From: Polycyclovorans sp002706265
GTDB lineage: Bacteria > Pseudomonadota > Gammaproteobacteria > Nevskiales > Nevskiaceae
Direction of reading: 5' to 3'
DNA: 64,000 nucleotides
Assembly (NCBI GenBank): GCA_963973915.1
Contig: CAXBBM010000010.1
Location: forward strand, 56,607-120,606
Under the pieces are notes generated by a model. That model searched no databases, was not told where the DNA came from, and saw only the letters and a program-made list of their open reading frames with translations. Made by a program: the position numbers and the translations under genes. Shown here in pieces: positions 28,352 through 36,428 of the stretch. Position 1 is the first letter of the stretch, and every line of letters begins with the position of its first letter.

Positions 28352-29595
28352 AGTTTGGGGAACGCGTGCGCCATGGCCCGCAGCCACAGCGCGGTGTGCC
28401 ACAGGCCGTTGGGGGACACCGACTTGCCCGAGGTCAGCAGGGCCACGCTGAGTGCGCGGTGCGGATCGGCCCAGCACAAGACGTTGACGAATCCCAGATG
28501 GCCAAACGCACGCTGGCTCTGCGGGCCGAACAGCCCGAAAGGCTTTTCGCCCAGCATGAATCCGGCCGAAAACCGCAACGGCACCTTGAGGGTGCGATCA
28601 AACTGAATCGGCCCCACGGGCTCGATCGCCCGCGCCACCGTTTCGGGCTTGAAGATCTGCCGGCCTTCGAAGCGGCCGCCGTCGAGCAGCATCTGGAAGA
28701 CGCGGCTGGCGTCTTCGGCACTGGCGGTGAGGTTGCCGGCCGGGACCACGGCGCTCAGGAACGGGTCTTCGTTGGTGGCCGACACGCCTTCGTCCATGTC
28801 GACGCCGATGATGCTGCGGATATACACCGACAACGGCCACACCGGCCGCAGCCCGGTCACGACGTTGCGCGGCATCTGCGCGCGCAGCACCGGCGGCGCC
28901 CCGTATTGCAGGTGCTGGCAGCCGAGCGGCCTGGCGATCCACTGCTCAAGGGCATCCGGCAGGCTGATCTGCCCGACGCGCTGAACGATTTCCCCAAGAA
29001 TGAACCCGGCGGTCAGCGCGTGATAGGCCTGCTGGCGAAACTCGCGGTCGACCGGCCGCGCCGCACAGAGGGTGGCGATCAGCACGTCCCAGTTGTTCAG
29101 CAGTTCGGCCCCCTGGGTCTCGACCGTAAGCGAGGGAATCGCCGCACGGTGGGCCATCAGTTCGCGCAGGGTGACGCGGTGTTTGCCACGCGCGGCAAAC
29201 TCGGGAATGTAGGCAGCCACGCGGTCGTCGAGGCTGAGCTTGCCGTCTTCGATCAACTTGTGCACCAACAGCGCCGAGATCGACTTCGACGCCGAGAACA
29301 GGCACATGGGCGCGTCTGGCTGCAACGCCACCTGCGGCTCGTCAACGCCGGGGTCGAGGCCGCGCACCGCGCCGATGGCGCGCTTGAGCACCGTGCGGCC
29401 GTGACGCTTGACCACCAGCGTGATAGCCGGGTGCAGCCCGGTGGCGAACAGGTCTTCCACCGCACGCCACGCCGCTGCCACCTTTCTTGGGTTCAGGCCC
29501 ATTTCGGCCGGCAAGGCCTCGGCCGCGGTGTCGACGCTGACCAGGGAGCGCAGGTTCTTGGGGACGCGCACATACGCGCCGGGCATCAATTGCAT
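28348..29595 (-). CDS. Serine hydrolase of the beta-lactamase/EstB fold
   Basis: A 415-residue protein of the class C beta-lactamase/penicillin-binding fold. The SxxK motif is Ser101-Ala-Ser-Lys104 (LFSASKSI). The second motif, normally YxN, is Tyr191-His-Ala, and a GHLGF segment stands in for the KTG box. No signal peptide is evident, which fits an intracellular EstB-type esterase more than a beta-lactamase. ATG 29595 was chosen over an in-frame GTG two codons earlier. It is the first gene of a two-gene unit with the following hydrolase. Confidence 0.85.
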   Translation of the reverse strand: MQLMPGAYVRVPKNLRSLVSVDTAAEALPAEMGLNPRKVAAAWRAVEDLFATGLHPAITLVVKRHGRTVLKRAIGAVRGLDPGVDEPQVALQPDAPMCLFSASKSISALLVHKLIEDGKLSLDDRVAAYIPEFAARGKHRVTLRELMAHRAAIPSLTVETQGAELLNNWDVLIATLCAARPVDREFRQQAYHALTAGFILGEIVQRVGQISLPDALEQWIARPLGCQHLQYGAPPVLRAQMPRNVVTGLRPVWPLSVYIRSIIGVDMDEGVSATNEDPFLSAVVPAGNLTASAEDASRVFQMLLDGGRFEGRQIFKPETVARAIEPVGPIQFDRTLKVPLRFSAGFMLGEKPFGLFGPQSQRAFGHLGFVNVLCWADPHRALSVALLTSGKSVSPNGLWHTALWLRAMAHAFPKL

Positions 29596-29640
29596 GGGCA
29601 CTCACTCAAATTGCGGGATGAAATGGCGACGCGCGGATCC

Positions 29641-30546
29641 TTACGCCGCGTCGCTTGCGATAAAGGCTTCGACCGTGCTGGCGAGAAAGTCGGGCCGGGT
29701 CAGGGGCAACCAATGACCGGCGTACACTGGCACGCGGCGCACGTGGGGCACCCAGCCGGCGAGGCTGTCGGTCAAGGCCTCGGTGACGAACGGGTCATAC
29801 CGCGGCGTGACCAGCTGCACCGGAATGGCGGCGGTTCTGCGCTGCGGGGCCAGCAGGCGACGCCGCATGTTGGCGCGATACAGGGCAATGCCGTTGACGC
29901 CATCACGGGTCTGGGTGGCGAAGCGCGGCGCTTCGGCCATGCCTTCGAGTCGCTCCACCACGCGCGGCCACTGGCGACCGACCGCCACGCGCCACGCCAT
30001 GGGGGCAATCAACGGCACCTGAAACAGCCCGATGTACCAAGAGTGCGCCAGTTGTCCGAACACGTCGGCCCAGCGGCGCGGATCGGCGCTCAGCAGGCCG
30101 GCGCGCATCCAGTGACCAACGTGGTCCAGGCACGGCCCGGAAATGGACGTGAAGCTGGCGATGCGCCCTTCAAAGCGCGGGCTGCACACCGACTCCCACG
30201 TCTGGATCGAGCCCCAATCGTGCCCCACCAGGTGCACCGGGCGCCTGGGGCTGACCGCCTGGATCACCGCCAGCAGGTCTTCAGACAGCACCTCCAAGCG
30301 GTAATCGCGCAAGGCCTTGGGGGCGCTGGAAGCGCCGGCGCCGCGCACGTCGTAAGCGAACACCGGACGGTGCTCGGCCAGCCGCTCGGCCGTCTCGCGC
30401 CACACCTGCGCGGAGTCGGGATAGCCGTGGATGAGGATCACCGGGTCCGCCTCGGGCTTGGGGCTGGGCCAGGCGTACACGGCGAGGGTCACGTTGCCGC
30501 GTGCGACCTGACGATGGTTGGGCAGCGGCGCTTTGGGCTCAGTCAT
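29641..30546 (-). CDS. Alpha/beta hydrolase with aspartate nucleophile, epoxide hydrolase-like
   Basis: A 301-residue hydrolase. IHGYPDS (39-45) is the oxyanion HGxP motif and VGHDWGS (107-113) has Asp110 as nucleophile, the pattern of epoxide hydrolases and haloalkane dehalogenases. YAGHWLPL provides the catalytic His near the end. A related fold occurs as the N-terminal half of alpha/beta hydrolase-SDR fusions, but no SDR domain follows here. The start MTEPKAPL at 30546 is preferred; upstream in-frame codons extend into the region divergent from the crotonase. Confidence 0.82.
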   Translation of the reverse strand: MTEPKAPLPNHRQVARGNVTLAVYAWPSPKPEADPVILIHGYPDSAQVWRETAERLAEHRPVFAYDVRGAGASSAPKALRDYRLEVLSEDLLAVIQAVSPRRPVHLVGHDWGSIQTWESVCSPRFEGRIASFTSISGPCLDHVGHWMRAGLLSADPRRWADVFGQLAHSWYIGLFQVPLIAPMAWRVAVGRQWPRVVERLEGMAEAPRFATQTRDGVNGIALYRANMRRRLLAPQRRTAAIPVQLVTPRYDPFVTEALTDSLAGWVPHVRRVPVYAGHWLPLTRPDFLASTVEAFIASDAA

Positions 30547-30658
30547 GGGTTGATCTGAAAATTGACCAGTGCACATTATGCGGACAGTCCCGCCTGACGA
30601 CACAGCCTTGGCGCCACGCGGGCGCTACGCTGGCGCCTTGACTTTCTGGAGAGGCCCC

Positions 30659-31540
30659 ATGACGTACACCACCCTGAAGACCGCCCTCGACGACGGCGTG
30701 CTGACCCTGACCCTGCATCGTCCTGCACAACTCAATGCCTTCACGATCGAAATGGCCGAGGAGCTTGAGCACTTTTTCACGGCGGTCAACGAAGACGATG
30801 CGGTGCGCGCCATCATCGTCACCGGCGAAGGCCGGGCCTTCTGCGCCGGGATGGACTTGACCACGCCCGGCAACGTCTTCGGACTGGACGAGACCCTGGC
30901 GCCCACCCGCGACGACATGGACACCCGCCTGAACGACGCGGCCATCCACGCGGGCGTGCGCGACACCGGGGGCCGGGTAACGCTGGCGATCTTCAACTGC
31001 CGCAAGCCGGTGATCGGCGCCATCAATGGCGCAGCCGTGGGCATCGGCGCCACCATGACCCTGGCCATGGATGTCCGGCTGGCCAGCGAGCACGCCCGTA
31101 TCGGCTTTGTCTTCGGCAAGCTGGGCATCGTGCCGGAAGCCTGCTCAAGCTGGTTTCTGCCGCGCATCGTCGGCATCAGCACCGCGCTGGAATGGGTCTA
31201 CTCCGCCGAGATCCTGAAACCGGAGGCGGCCCTGGCAGGCGGCCTGGTCAAAGCGGTCGTTCCGGCCGATCAGCTTCTGGACGAAGCCATGAAGCTGGCC
31301 CGCACGTTCAGCCAGAACCGTTCGCCGGTGGCCGTCGCGCTGGCCCGTCAGATGCTGTACCGCAATGCCGCCATGCCGCATCCGCTGGACGCCCACAAGA
31401 TCGATTCACTGGCGATGTTCTACACCAGCGTCGGCGACGGCAAAGAGGGCGTGCGCGCCTTTCTGGAAAAGCGCGACCCCGCGTTTCGGGCCAGCGCCGC
31501 CACCGACCTGCCACCGTTCTACAAGGAGTGGGCGCAGTGA
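30659..31540 (+). CDS. Enoyl-CoA hydratase/isomerase (crotonase family)
   Basis: A 293-residue crotonase-fold protein, probably acting on acyl-CoA thioesters in beta-oxidation. LHRPAQLNAF near the N-terminus, GRAFCAGMDL forming the oxyanion hole, NGAAVGIGATM and LGIVPEACSSW with a catalytic-type Glu, and a C-terminal trimerisation helix region are visible. A GGAGAGG ribosome site precedes the ATG at 30659. It is divergent from the epoxide hydrolase-like gene. Substrate specificity is open. Confidence 0.9.
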   Translation: MTYTTLKTALDDGVLTLTLHRPAQLNAFTIEMAEELEHFFTAVNEDDAVRAIIVTGEGRAFCAGMDLTTPGNVFGLDETLAPTRDDMDTRLNDAAIHAGVRDTGGRVTLAIFNCRKPVIGAINGAAVGIGATMTLAMDVRLASEHARIGFVFGKLGIVPEACSSWFLPRIVGISTALEWVYSAEILKPEAALAGGLVKAVVPADQLLDEAMKLARTFSQNRSPVAVALARQMLYRNAAMPHPLDAHKIDSLAMFYTSVGDGKEGVRAFLEKRDPAFRASAATDLPPFYKEWAQ

Positions 31541-31549
31541 ACCGCCGGG

Positions 31550-31912
31550 TCAGTTGAGGATTCCGGGCATCGCCAACCGGAACGGCGCGATGGTGACGCG
31601 AAAGCGTCGCCCGGTGTCTGGCTCGATGAACCCATAGCTGCCCTGCATCACCCCCACCGGCGTGCGCAGGGGGCAGCCGCTCTGGTAGGTGAAGTGTTCG
31701 CCCGGCGCAATCACCGGCTGCTGGCCGACCACGCCGGGGCCTCTGACGTCTTCGGTGTGCCCCTCGGCATCGGTGATCTTCCAGTGGCGGTCGAGCAGCT
31801 GAACGGCTTCGGACGTGCCGTTGATGACCATGATGTCGTAGGCGAACACCCAAAGCCCGTCCCTGGATTGCTGCGGCAGGTAGTGGGTGCTGACACGGAT
31901 ATTGATCGGCAT
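31550..31912 (-). CDS. apaG: ApaG protein
   Basis: A 120-residue single-domain protein of the ApaG/FBA fold. The WVFAYDIMVIN segment, HWKITDAEG, the GPGVVGQQPVIAPGEHFTYQSG block and MQGSYGF match the family well. Its biochemical role is not settled; in Escherichia the gene lies next to apaH, which is not here. It converges with the crotonase gene with 9 bases between them. Confidence 0.95.
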   Translation of the reverse strand: MPINIRVSTHYLPQQSRDGLWVFAYDIMVINGTSEAVQLLDRHWKITDAEGHTEDVRGPGVVGQQPVIAPGEHFTYQSGCPLRTPVGVMQGSYGFIEPDTGRRFRVTIAPFRLAMPGILN

Positions 31913-31960
31913 GACGGGCCTGGGGGTTGGGCGGGGTCTGCGGGGAACGCGGGCGCGGCC

Positions 31961-32509
31961 TTAGAACATGCCCGTCATCAGGCGAGCTTCCTCGCTCATC
32001 ATGTCTTGCGTCCAAGGCGGATCGAATGTGAGCTCCACGTCCACTTCTTCCACCGTGGGCAGGGCCTCGACCTTGGTTTTCACGTCGGCCACCAGAATGT
32101 CGCCCATGCCGCAGCCAGGCGCGGTCAAGGTCATGCGCACCGTGGCGCGGCGCTTGCCGCCGTCGGTGGGCTCGACGACACAGGTGTAGATGAGCCCCAG
32201 ATCAACGATATTGACCGGAATTTCGGGGTCGTAGCAGGTCTTGAGCTGCTTCCAGACCGCAGCCTCGATCTCCTTGTCGGTGGCGTTCTCGGGCACCTCC
32301 GGCCCATCCGGCACCTCCATGCCCAGCGCGTCGGCGTCCTGACCGGGAATACGGAACAGATGCCCCTCCACCTGAATGGTGAAGCTGCCGCCCAGGGCTT
32401 GGGTCACCTTCGCGGTGGCGCCTTCCGGCAACTCGACGCGGGTGCCCTGCGGGATGAGCACGCCGATGACGTCGCGGGTCAGCGTAAGAATGTCGTTTGA
32501 AGTATTCAT
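31961..32509 (-). CDS. SufT-like Fe-S cluster assembly factor (DUF59/MIP18 domain)
   Basis: A 182-residue protein. Residues about 80-180 form the DUF59 domain: YDPEIPVNIVDLGLIY, the TAPGCGMGDIL loop with its cysteine, and FDPPWTQDMMSEEAR. The N-terminal 75 residues (IPQGTRVELPEG, FRIPGQDADALG) are the extension typical of SufT rather than of plain DUF59 proteins. SufT helps maturation of Fe-S proteins. No suf operon is beside it. ATG 32509 is taken; a TTG two codons upstream is less likely. Confidence 0.88.
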   Translation of the reverse strand: MNTSNDILTLTRDVIGVLIPQGTRVELPEGATAKVTQALGGSFTIQVEGHLFRIPGQDADALGMEVPDGPEVPENATDKEIEAAVWKQLKTCYDPEIPVNIVDLGLIYTCVVEPTDGGKRRATVRMTLTAPGCGMGDILVADVKTKVEALPTVEEVDVELTFDPPWTQDMMSEEARLMTGMF

Positions 32510-32570
32510 TGGCAATTTGGCTGTCTAGGCATAGCGTAAGGCCAAATAACCCGGAACCAAGGATTTCGCG

Positions 32571-33287
32571 ATGAAAGTTTTCAGCGTGTGGGCAGTGGCT
32601 GCGCTGCTGGTGGCAGCGGCGGGATCGGCCGCGGCCAAGCCGGACGAAACACCCTCGGTGGTCGTCACCGGCCGTGCCGAAGTGCGCGCCAGCCCCGACA
32701 AGGCGACGCTGAATGTGGCCGCAGAGGTCAAGACCGAGACCGTCGCCGACGGTGAGGCGCAGGTGCAGCGCCAGGTCAAGGCACTGCTGCAGCGTCTGGC
32801 CGCGTTGAAGATTCCCGACGACCGGATCGACAGCGCGCAGGTCAGCATTCGTCCCGAGAACCGATGGAACGAAGAGGCGCGACGCAACGAGCCCGACGGC
32901 TACCGCGTGCGCCGCGACATTCGCATCGAACTCACCGACCTGAGCCTGCTGGGCCCGGTGCTCAAGGCGGTGACCGCGTCCGGCATCACCGAAATCTCGC
33001 CGCCGCAGCTGGGCCTGCAGGACCCTGGCGCCGAAGACCGCAAGGCGCTCACCCTGGCCGCCCAGGATGCGCGACTGCAGGCCGAGGCCCTCGCGTCAGC
33101 ATTGGGCCTCAAGCTGGGTGCGGTGATGTCGGTGCAGGCCTCGGGCTCGTCGCACAGTCCGCCGCCCATGCCGATGATGCGCATGGTCGCAGCCGACGCC
33201 GAGGCCTCCAACAGCCAGCAGGGCATTCTGACCGGCGAACTGACCGTGACCCAGCAGGCCACCGTGCGTTTCCAGTTGCAGCCCTGA
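32571..33287 (+). CDS. SIMPL-domain (DUF541) periplasmic protein
   Basis: A 238-residue exported protein with a signal peptide (about 1-22, AAAGSAAA). The mature part begins VVVTGRAEVRASPDKATLNV, the SIMPL/DUF541 signature, and ends in VTQQATVRFQL. Family members include the oxidative-stress protein YggE and BP26; the role is unclear. A GC-rich hairpin without T-run follows at 33299-33320. Confidence 0.88.
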   Translation: MKVFSVWAVAALLVAAAGSAAAKPDETPSVVVTGRAEVRASPDKATLNVAAEVKTETVADGEAQVQRQVKALLQRLAALKIPDDRIDSAQVSIRPENRWNEEARRNEPDGYRVRRDIRIELTDLSLLGPVLKAVTASGITEISPPQLGLQDPGAEDRKALTLAAQDARLQAEALASALGLKLGAVMSVQASGSSHSPPPMPMMRMVAADAEASNSQQGILTGELTVTQQATVRFQLQP

Positions 33288-33298
33288 AACGGCCCCGA

Positions 33299-33320
33299 AG
33301 GACGCGCCCCGGCGCGTCCT
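33299..33320 (+). other. GC-rich hairpin after the SIMPL gene
   Basis: AGGACGCG and CGCGTCCT form an 8-bp stem around a CCCCGG loop. No T-run follows, so it is not a standard intrinsic terminator; it could stabilise the 3' end. Confidence 0.35.
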
Positions 33321-33396
33321 GCCCTCTATCCCTGCCACTGACAAAAACGTACACTCTGCGCCCTTTTGTTTGCTGCATCGCAGCAATAGCACGCCC

Positions 33397-35235
33397 ATGA
33401 GCCTCAAAAACCTTCGCAACATCGCCATCATTGCCCACGTTGACCACGGTAAAACCACCCTGGTGGACAAGCTCCTGCGTCAGTCGCAGACCCTCGATTC
33501 GCGTGAGAATCTTGGCGAGCGGATCATGGACTCCAACGATCTGGAGCGTGAGCGCGGCATCACCATTCTTGCGAAGAACACCGCCATCCGCTGGCTGGAC
33601 AAGCGTGACGGCACCGAATACCGCATCAACATCGTCGACACCCCCGGCCACGCCGACTTTGGCGGCGAAGTCGAGCGCGTGCTCTCCATGGTCGACTCGG
33701 TATGTCTGTTGGTCGATGCCGCCGACGGCCCGATGCCGCAGACGCGGTTCGTCACCCAGAAGGCGTTCGCGCTGGGGCTGAAACCGATCGTGGTCGTGAA
33801 CAAGATCGACCGCCCGGGCGCCCGCGCGCATTGGGTGATGGACCAGGTGTTCGACCTGTTTGATCGCCTTGGCGCCACCGATGAACAGCTCGACTTCACC
33901 ACCGTGTTCGCGAGCGCCCTGAACGGCTACGCCGGGGACAACCCCGACATTCGCGAAGGCAACATGGACTTCTTGTTCCAGACCATCGTCGACCAGGTGA
34001 CGCCGCCGGCCGTGGATGCCGAAGGCCCGTTCCAGATGCAGGTGATCAGCCTGGCCTACAGCAACTATGTGGGCGTGATCGGCACCGGGCGCATTTCGCG
34101 CGGTCGCATCAAGCCCAACAGCCCGGTGTCGGTGGTGGGGCGCGACGGCAAAGTGCGCCAGGGCAAGGTGTTGCAGGTACTGGCGTTCATGGGACTGGAC
34201 AAGGTCGAAGCCACCGAGGCCGAAGCGGGCGACATCATCGCCATCACCGGCATCGAAGAGCTGGGTATTTCCGAGACGGTCTGCGACGCCAAGGTGCCCG
34301 AAGGCCTGCCCACCCTGCAGGTCGACGAACCGACGATGACCATGGTCTTCGAGGTCAACAAGTCACCATTCGCGGGCAAGGAAGGCAAGTTCGTCACCAG
34401 CCGGCAAATCTTCGAGCGGCTGCAAAAAGAGCTGAAAACCAACGTGGCGCTGCGCGTTGAGCCGGGCGAATCACCCGACCAGTTCCGGGTCTCCGGGCGC
34501 GGCTTGCTGCACCTGTCGGTGCTGCTCGAAAACATGCGCCGCGAAGGCTTCGAGATCGCGGTGGCGCGCCCGCAGGTCATCACCAAGGAAGTCGACGGCG
34601 AAATTCACGAGCCTTATGAAATTCTGGTGGCCGACGTTGAAGAAACGCATCAGGGCGGCGTGATCCAGGGCCTGTCTGAACGCGGCGGCAAGATGGTCAA
34701 CATGGTGCCCGACGGCAAGGGCCGCGTGCGGCTGGAATACACCATCAGCTCGCGCGGGCTGATCGGCTTTCGCTCCGAGTTCATCAACAACACCGGCGGT
34801 TCGGGCCTGCTGTTCCACAATTTCGATCATTTCGGCCCGGCCGGTGACAACAAGGATGTCGGCCAACGCTACAACGGCGTGCTGATCTCCAACGAGCAGG
34901 GCAAGGCCGTGGCCTACGCGCTGTTCAACCTGCAGGAACGCGGCGCAATGATCGCCAGCCATGGCGATGACGTGTACGAAGGCCAGATCGTCGGCGTGCA
35001 CTCGCGCGAGAACGACCTGGTCGTCAACGTGTGGAAGGGCAAAAAGCTCACCAACATGCGCGCCTCGGGCTCGGATGAAAACGTGGTGCTCACCCCGCCA
35101 CGCCGCTTCTCGCTGGAACAGGCGCTGGAATTCATCAATGACGATGAACTGGTGGAATTGACGCCGGAATCGATCCGCCTTCGCAAGCGATATCTGGTCG
35201 AACACGAGCGCAAGCGCGCCGGCCGTTCCGACTGA
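33397..35235 (+). CDS. typA: Translational GTPase TypA/BipA
   Basis: A 612-residue ribosome-associated GTPase needed for 50S assembly at low temperature and under stress. The P-loop is AHVDHGKT (13-20), G2/G3 are present (RGITILAKN, DTPGHADFGGEV), G4 is NKIDRPGA, and the C-terminal TypA-specific domain (GLIGFRSEFINNTGG, NEQGKAVAYALFNLQ) is intact. The ATG at 33397 opens MSLKNLRNIAII, the usual start. A strong terminator follows, and the gene closes the conserved block before an accessory region. Confidence 0.97.
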   Translation: MSLKNLRNIAIIAHVDHGKTTLVDKLLRQSQTLDSRENLGERIMDSNDLERERGITILAKNTAIRWLDKRDGTEYRINIVDTPGHADFGGEVERVLSMVDSVCLLVDAADGPMPQTRFVTQKAFALGLKPIVVVNKIDRPGARAHWVMDQVFDLFDRLGATDEQLDFTTVFASALNGYAGDNPDIREGNMDFLFQTIVDQVTPPAVDAEGPFQMQVISLAYSNYVGVIGTGRISRGRIKPNSPVSVVGRDGKVRQGKVLQVLAFMGLDKVEATEAEAGDIIAITGIEELGISETVCDAKVPEGLPTLQVDEPTMTMVFEVNKSPFAGKEGKFVTSRQIFERLQKELKTNVALRVEPGESPDQFRVSGRGLLHLSVLLENMRREGFEIAVARPQVITKEVDGEIHEPYEILVADVEETHQGGVIQGLSERGGKMVNMVPDGKGRVRLEYTISSRGLIGFRSEFINNTGGSGLLFHNFDHFGPAGDNKDVGQRYNGVLISNEQGKAVAYALFNLQERGAMIASHGDDVYEGQIVGVHSRENDLVVNVWKGKKLTNMRASGSDENVVLTPPRRFSLEQALEFINDDELVELTPESIRLRKRYLVEHERKRAGRSD

Positions 35236-35310
35236 GCGGGCATCGCGCCGCGCACCGAAAGGCCACCCCTGCGGTCTGGCCGTGCCCTTGAGGTGATGGA
35301 GCTGCTCATC

Positions 35311-35341
35311 ACCCTTGGATCTTCGGATCCGAGGGTCTTTT
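35311..35341 (+). terminator. Terminator of typA with UUCG tetraloop
   Basis: ACCCTTGGATC (35311-35321), loop TTCG, GATCCGAGGGT (35326-35336) with one G-U wobble, then CTTTT. The UUCG loop closed by C-G is the very stable form. Confidence 0.9.
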
Positions 35342-35606
35342 GCCACGCAGTGGATCAGGCTTCCAACCACAGGGAATAGACGAGGAAGTTTCCGCTCGGT
35401 TTGCCGGTCTTGGGATGTGGGTCCGCCTCGCAATTCGAGCGCTTGCGAAGGGCTGCGGCCCGCGCTCGGCGTGATCTCCCGGTTGTTTTATGTGGGGCGA
35501 CAGATGGCTGATCACCGTGTCTGGCAAGGTCTGATCTGGGTCGCGTCCCTACCGAGCATGGGGCCTTGTGGCATATCCCACCTGCACCTGCTGTCGACGA
35601 ACCGCA
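35342..35606. other. Gene-poor stretch after typA
   Basis: Part of the 782 bp between typA and the MerR gene. No open frame here shows a recognisable family or a ribosome site, and codon use looks random. Together with the transposase fragment next to it this probably is decayed mobile DNA. Confidence 0.5.
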
Positions 35607-35783
35607 TCAGGCCCGGGGCGCAATAGTTGCCCGTTTTCTTGCCTGAGTCGATTCCTTTTGCCTCGATGAACCCGGCTGCTCATTGAGCTCGACCTGGGGC
35701 GTGTCGGCCGAGGACAGTGGAAACCCAGGCTGCCGGCACACCGCGGCCACCTCGGCCTTGAACTCATCCGCATGTCGGCGTCA
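35607..35783 (-). mobile_element. Degraded transposase OrfA-like fragment (IS66-type helix-turn-helix)
   Basis: On the minus strand a short open stretch reads RRHADEFKAEVAAVCRQPG, which resembles the start of the IS66-type OrfA/TnpA helix-turn-helix domain (the xxEFKxxVVxxCRQPGxS pattern). After PGFPLSSAD the similarity is lost and the frame runs to a stop at 35607. There is no start codon context, no DDE domain and no visible terminal repeats. It is too short and broken to be functional. Confidence 0.4.
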
Positions 35784-35950
35784 TCGACGATGACCCACCT
35801 CCGCGATCGTGTGCACGTGTCCCCCTGGTTTCCACGTGGACATGATGCTCCTTGCCGGCAAAGGCAGATTCAGCGCGTAGCTTCCGGCTGCCCAGGCATC
35901 GACCTCGGTCCACGGACAGCGACAAGGTCCATTTCAACCTCAGAACACGC

Positions 35951-35982
35951 TTGACTCTGGACCAGGGTCCATGCGGTACAGT
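35951..35982 (+). promoter_or_regulatory. MerR-type promoter and operator with 20-bp spacer
   Basis: TTGACT (35951-35956) and TACAGT (35977-35982) are 20 bp apart, too long for unaided sigma-70 but typical of MerR-activated promoters. The spacer holds the near-perfect dyad GACTCTGG-A-CCAGGGTC (35953-35969, one mismatched pair). It lies 35 bases upstream of the MerR gene and would drive both it and the ATPase. Confidence 0.85.
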
Positions 35983-36017
35983 CGCTCCCCGTTTCGCAGA
36001 CTCGTTAGGAGCGGCAC

Positions 36018-36428
36018 ATGGGCACTCTGAGCATCGGCAAGCTCGCCAACCTGACCGAGGTGTCGATCGACACGATCCGGTACTACGAGCGGCAGGGGCT
36101 GATTGCGCCGCCCGCCCGCCGCGCGTCGGGCTACCGAGCCTACGCGCCGGATGTGGTCGGCCGGTTGCGGTTCATTCGCCGCGCCAAGGGTCTGAGCTTC
36201 ACGCTCGGTGAGATCACCGAACTCCTGACGTTGACCGCGCAGGCAGAGCGCGACATGGCGGGGATGAAGGTCGCGGCGCGGGCCAAACTCGGCGTCGTCG
36301 AAGACAAGATTCGTGAACTCCAGCGGATCCGCAAAGACCTCAAGCGGCTCGAGGCCGCCTGTCCGGGACACGGCGCGCTCGCCAAATGCCCGATCGTCCA
36401 TGCGCTGAATCAGGAGCCCTCGCCATGA
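36018..36428 (+). CDS. MerR-family heavy-metal-responsive regulator
   Basis: A 136-residue regulator. The winged helix-turn-helix opens with LSIGKLANLTEVSIDTIRYY and ERQGLIAPPARR, then a long dimerisation helix (about 75-112). The metal-binding C-terminus has Cys115 and Cys124 in CPGHGALAKCPI, a C-x8-C arrangement. CueR has C-x7-C with a similar CPI ending; ZntR-type regulators have additional ligands. Copper or silver is most likely given the ATPase behind it, but a divalent metal is possible. It should bind the dyad at 35953-35969 and activate its own operon. Its stop overlaps the ATPase start (ATGA). Confidence 0.9.
   Translation: MGTLSIGKLANLTEVSIDTIRYYERQGLIAPPARRASGYRAYAPDVVGRLRFIRRAKGLSFTLGEITELLTLTAQAERDMAGMKVAARAKLGVVEDKIRELQRIRKDLKRLEAACPGHGALAKCPIVHALNQEPSP

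Noticed and set aside
28348..29595. Antibiotic-resistance beta-lactamase
   Set aside because: No signal peptide, altered second motif (Tyr-His-Ala) and lack of a KTG box favour an EstB-type esterase.
28366..30558. A 730-codon open frame on the plus strand opposite the esterase and epoxide-hydrolase genes
   Set aside because: The minus-strand genes carry SxxK and GHDWGS motifs; the plus-strand frame has no domain and crosses the intergenic region.
33338..33355. CTGACA and TACACT as a typA promoter
   Set aside because: Only six bases separate the two boxes.
35309..35527. Small gene on the minus strand after typA
   Set aside because: It begins inside unrecognisable sequence, runs through the typA terminator and has no ribosome site or family.
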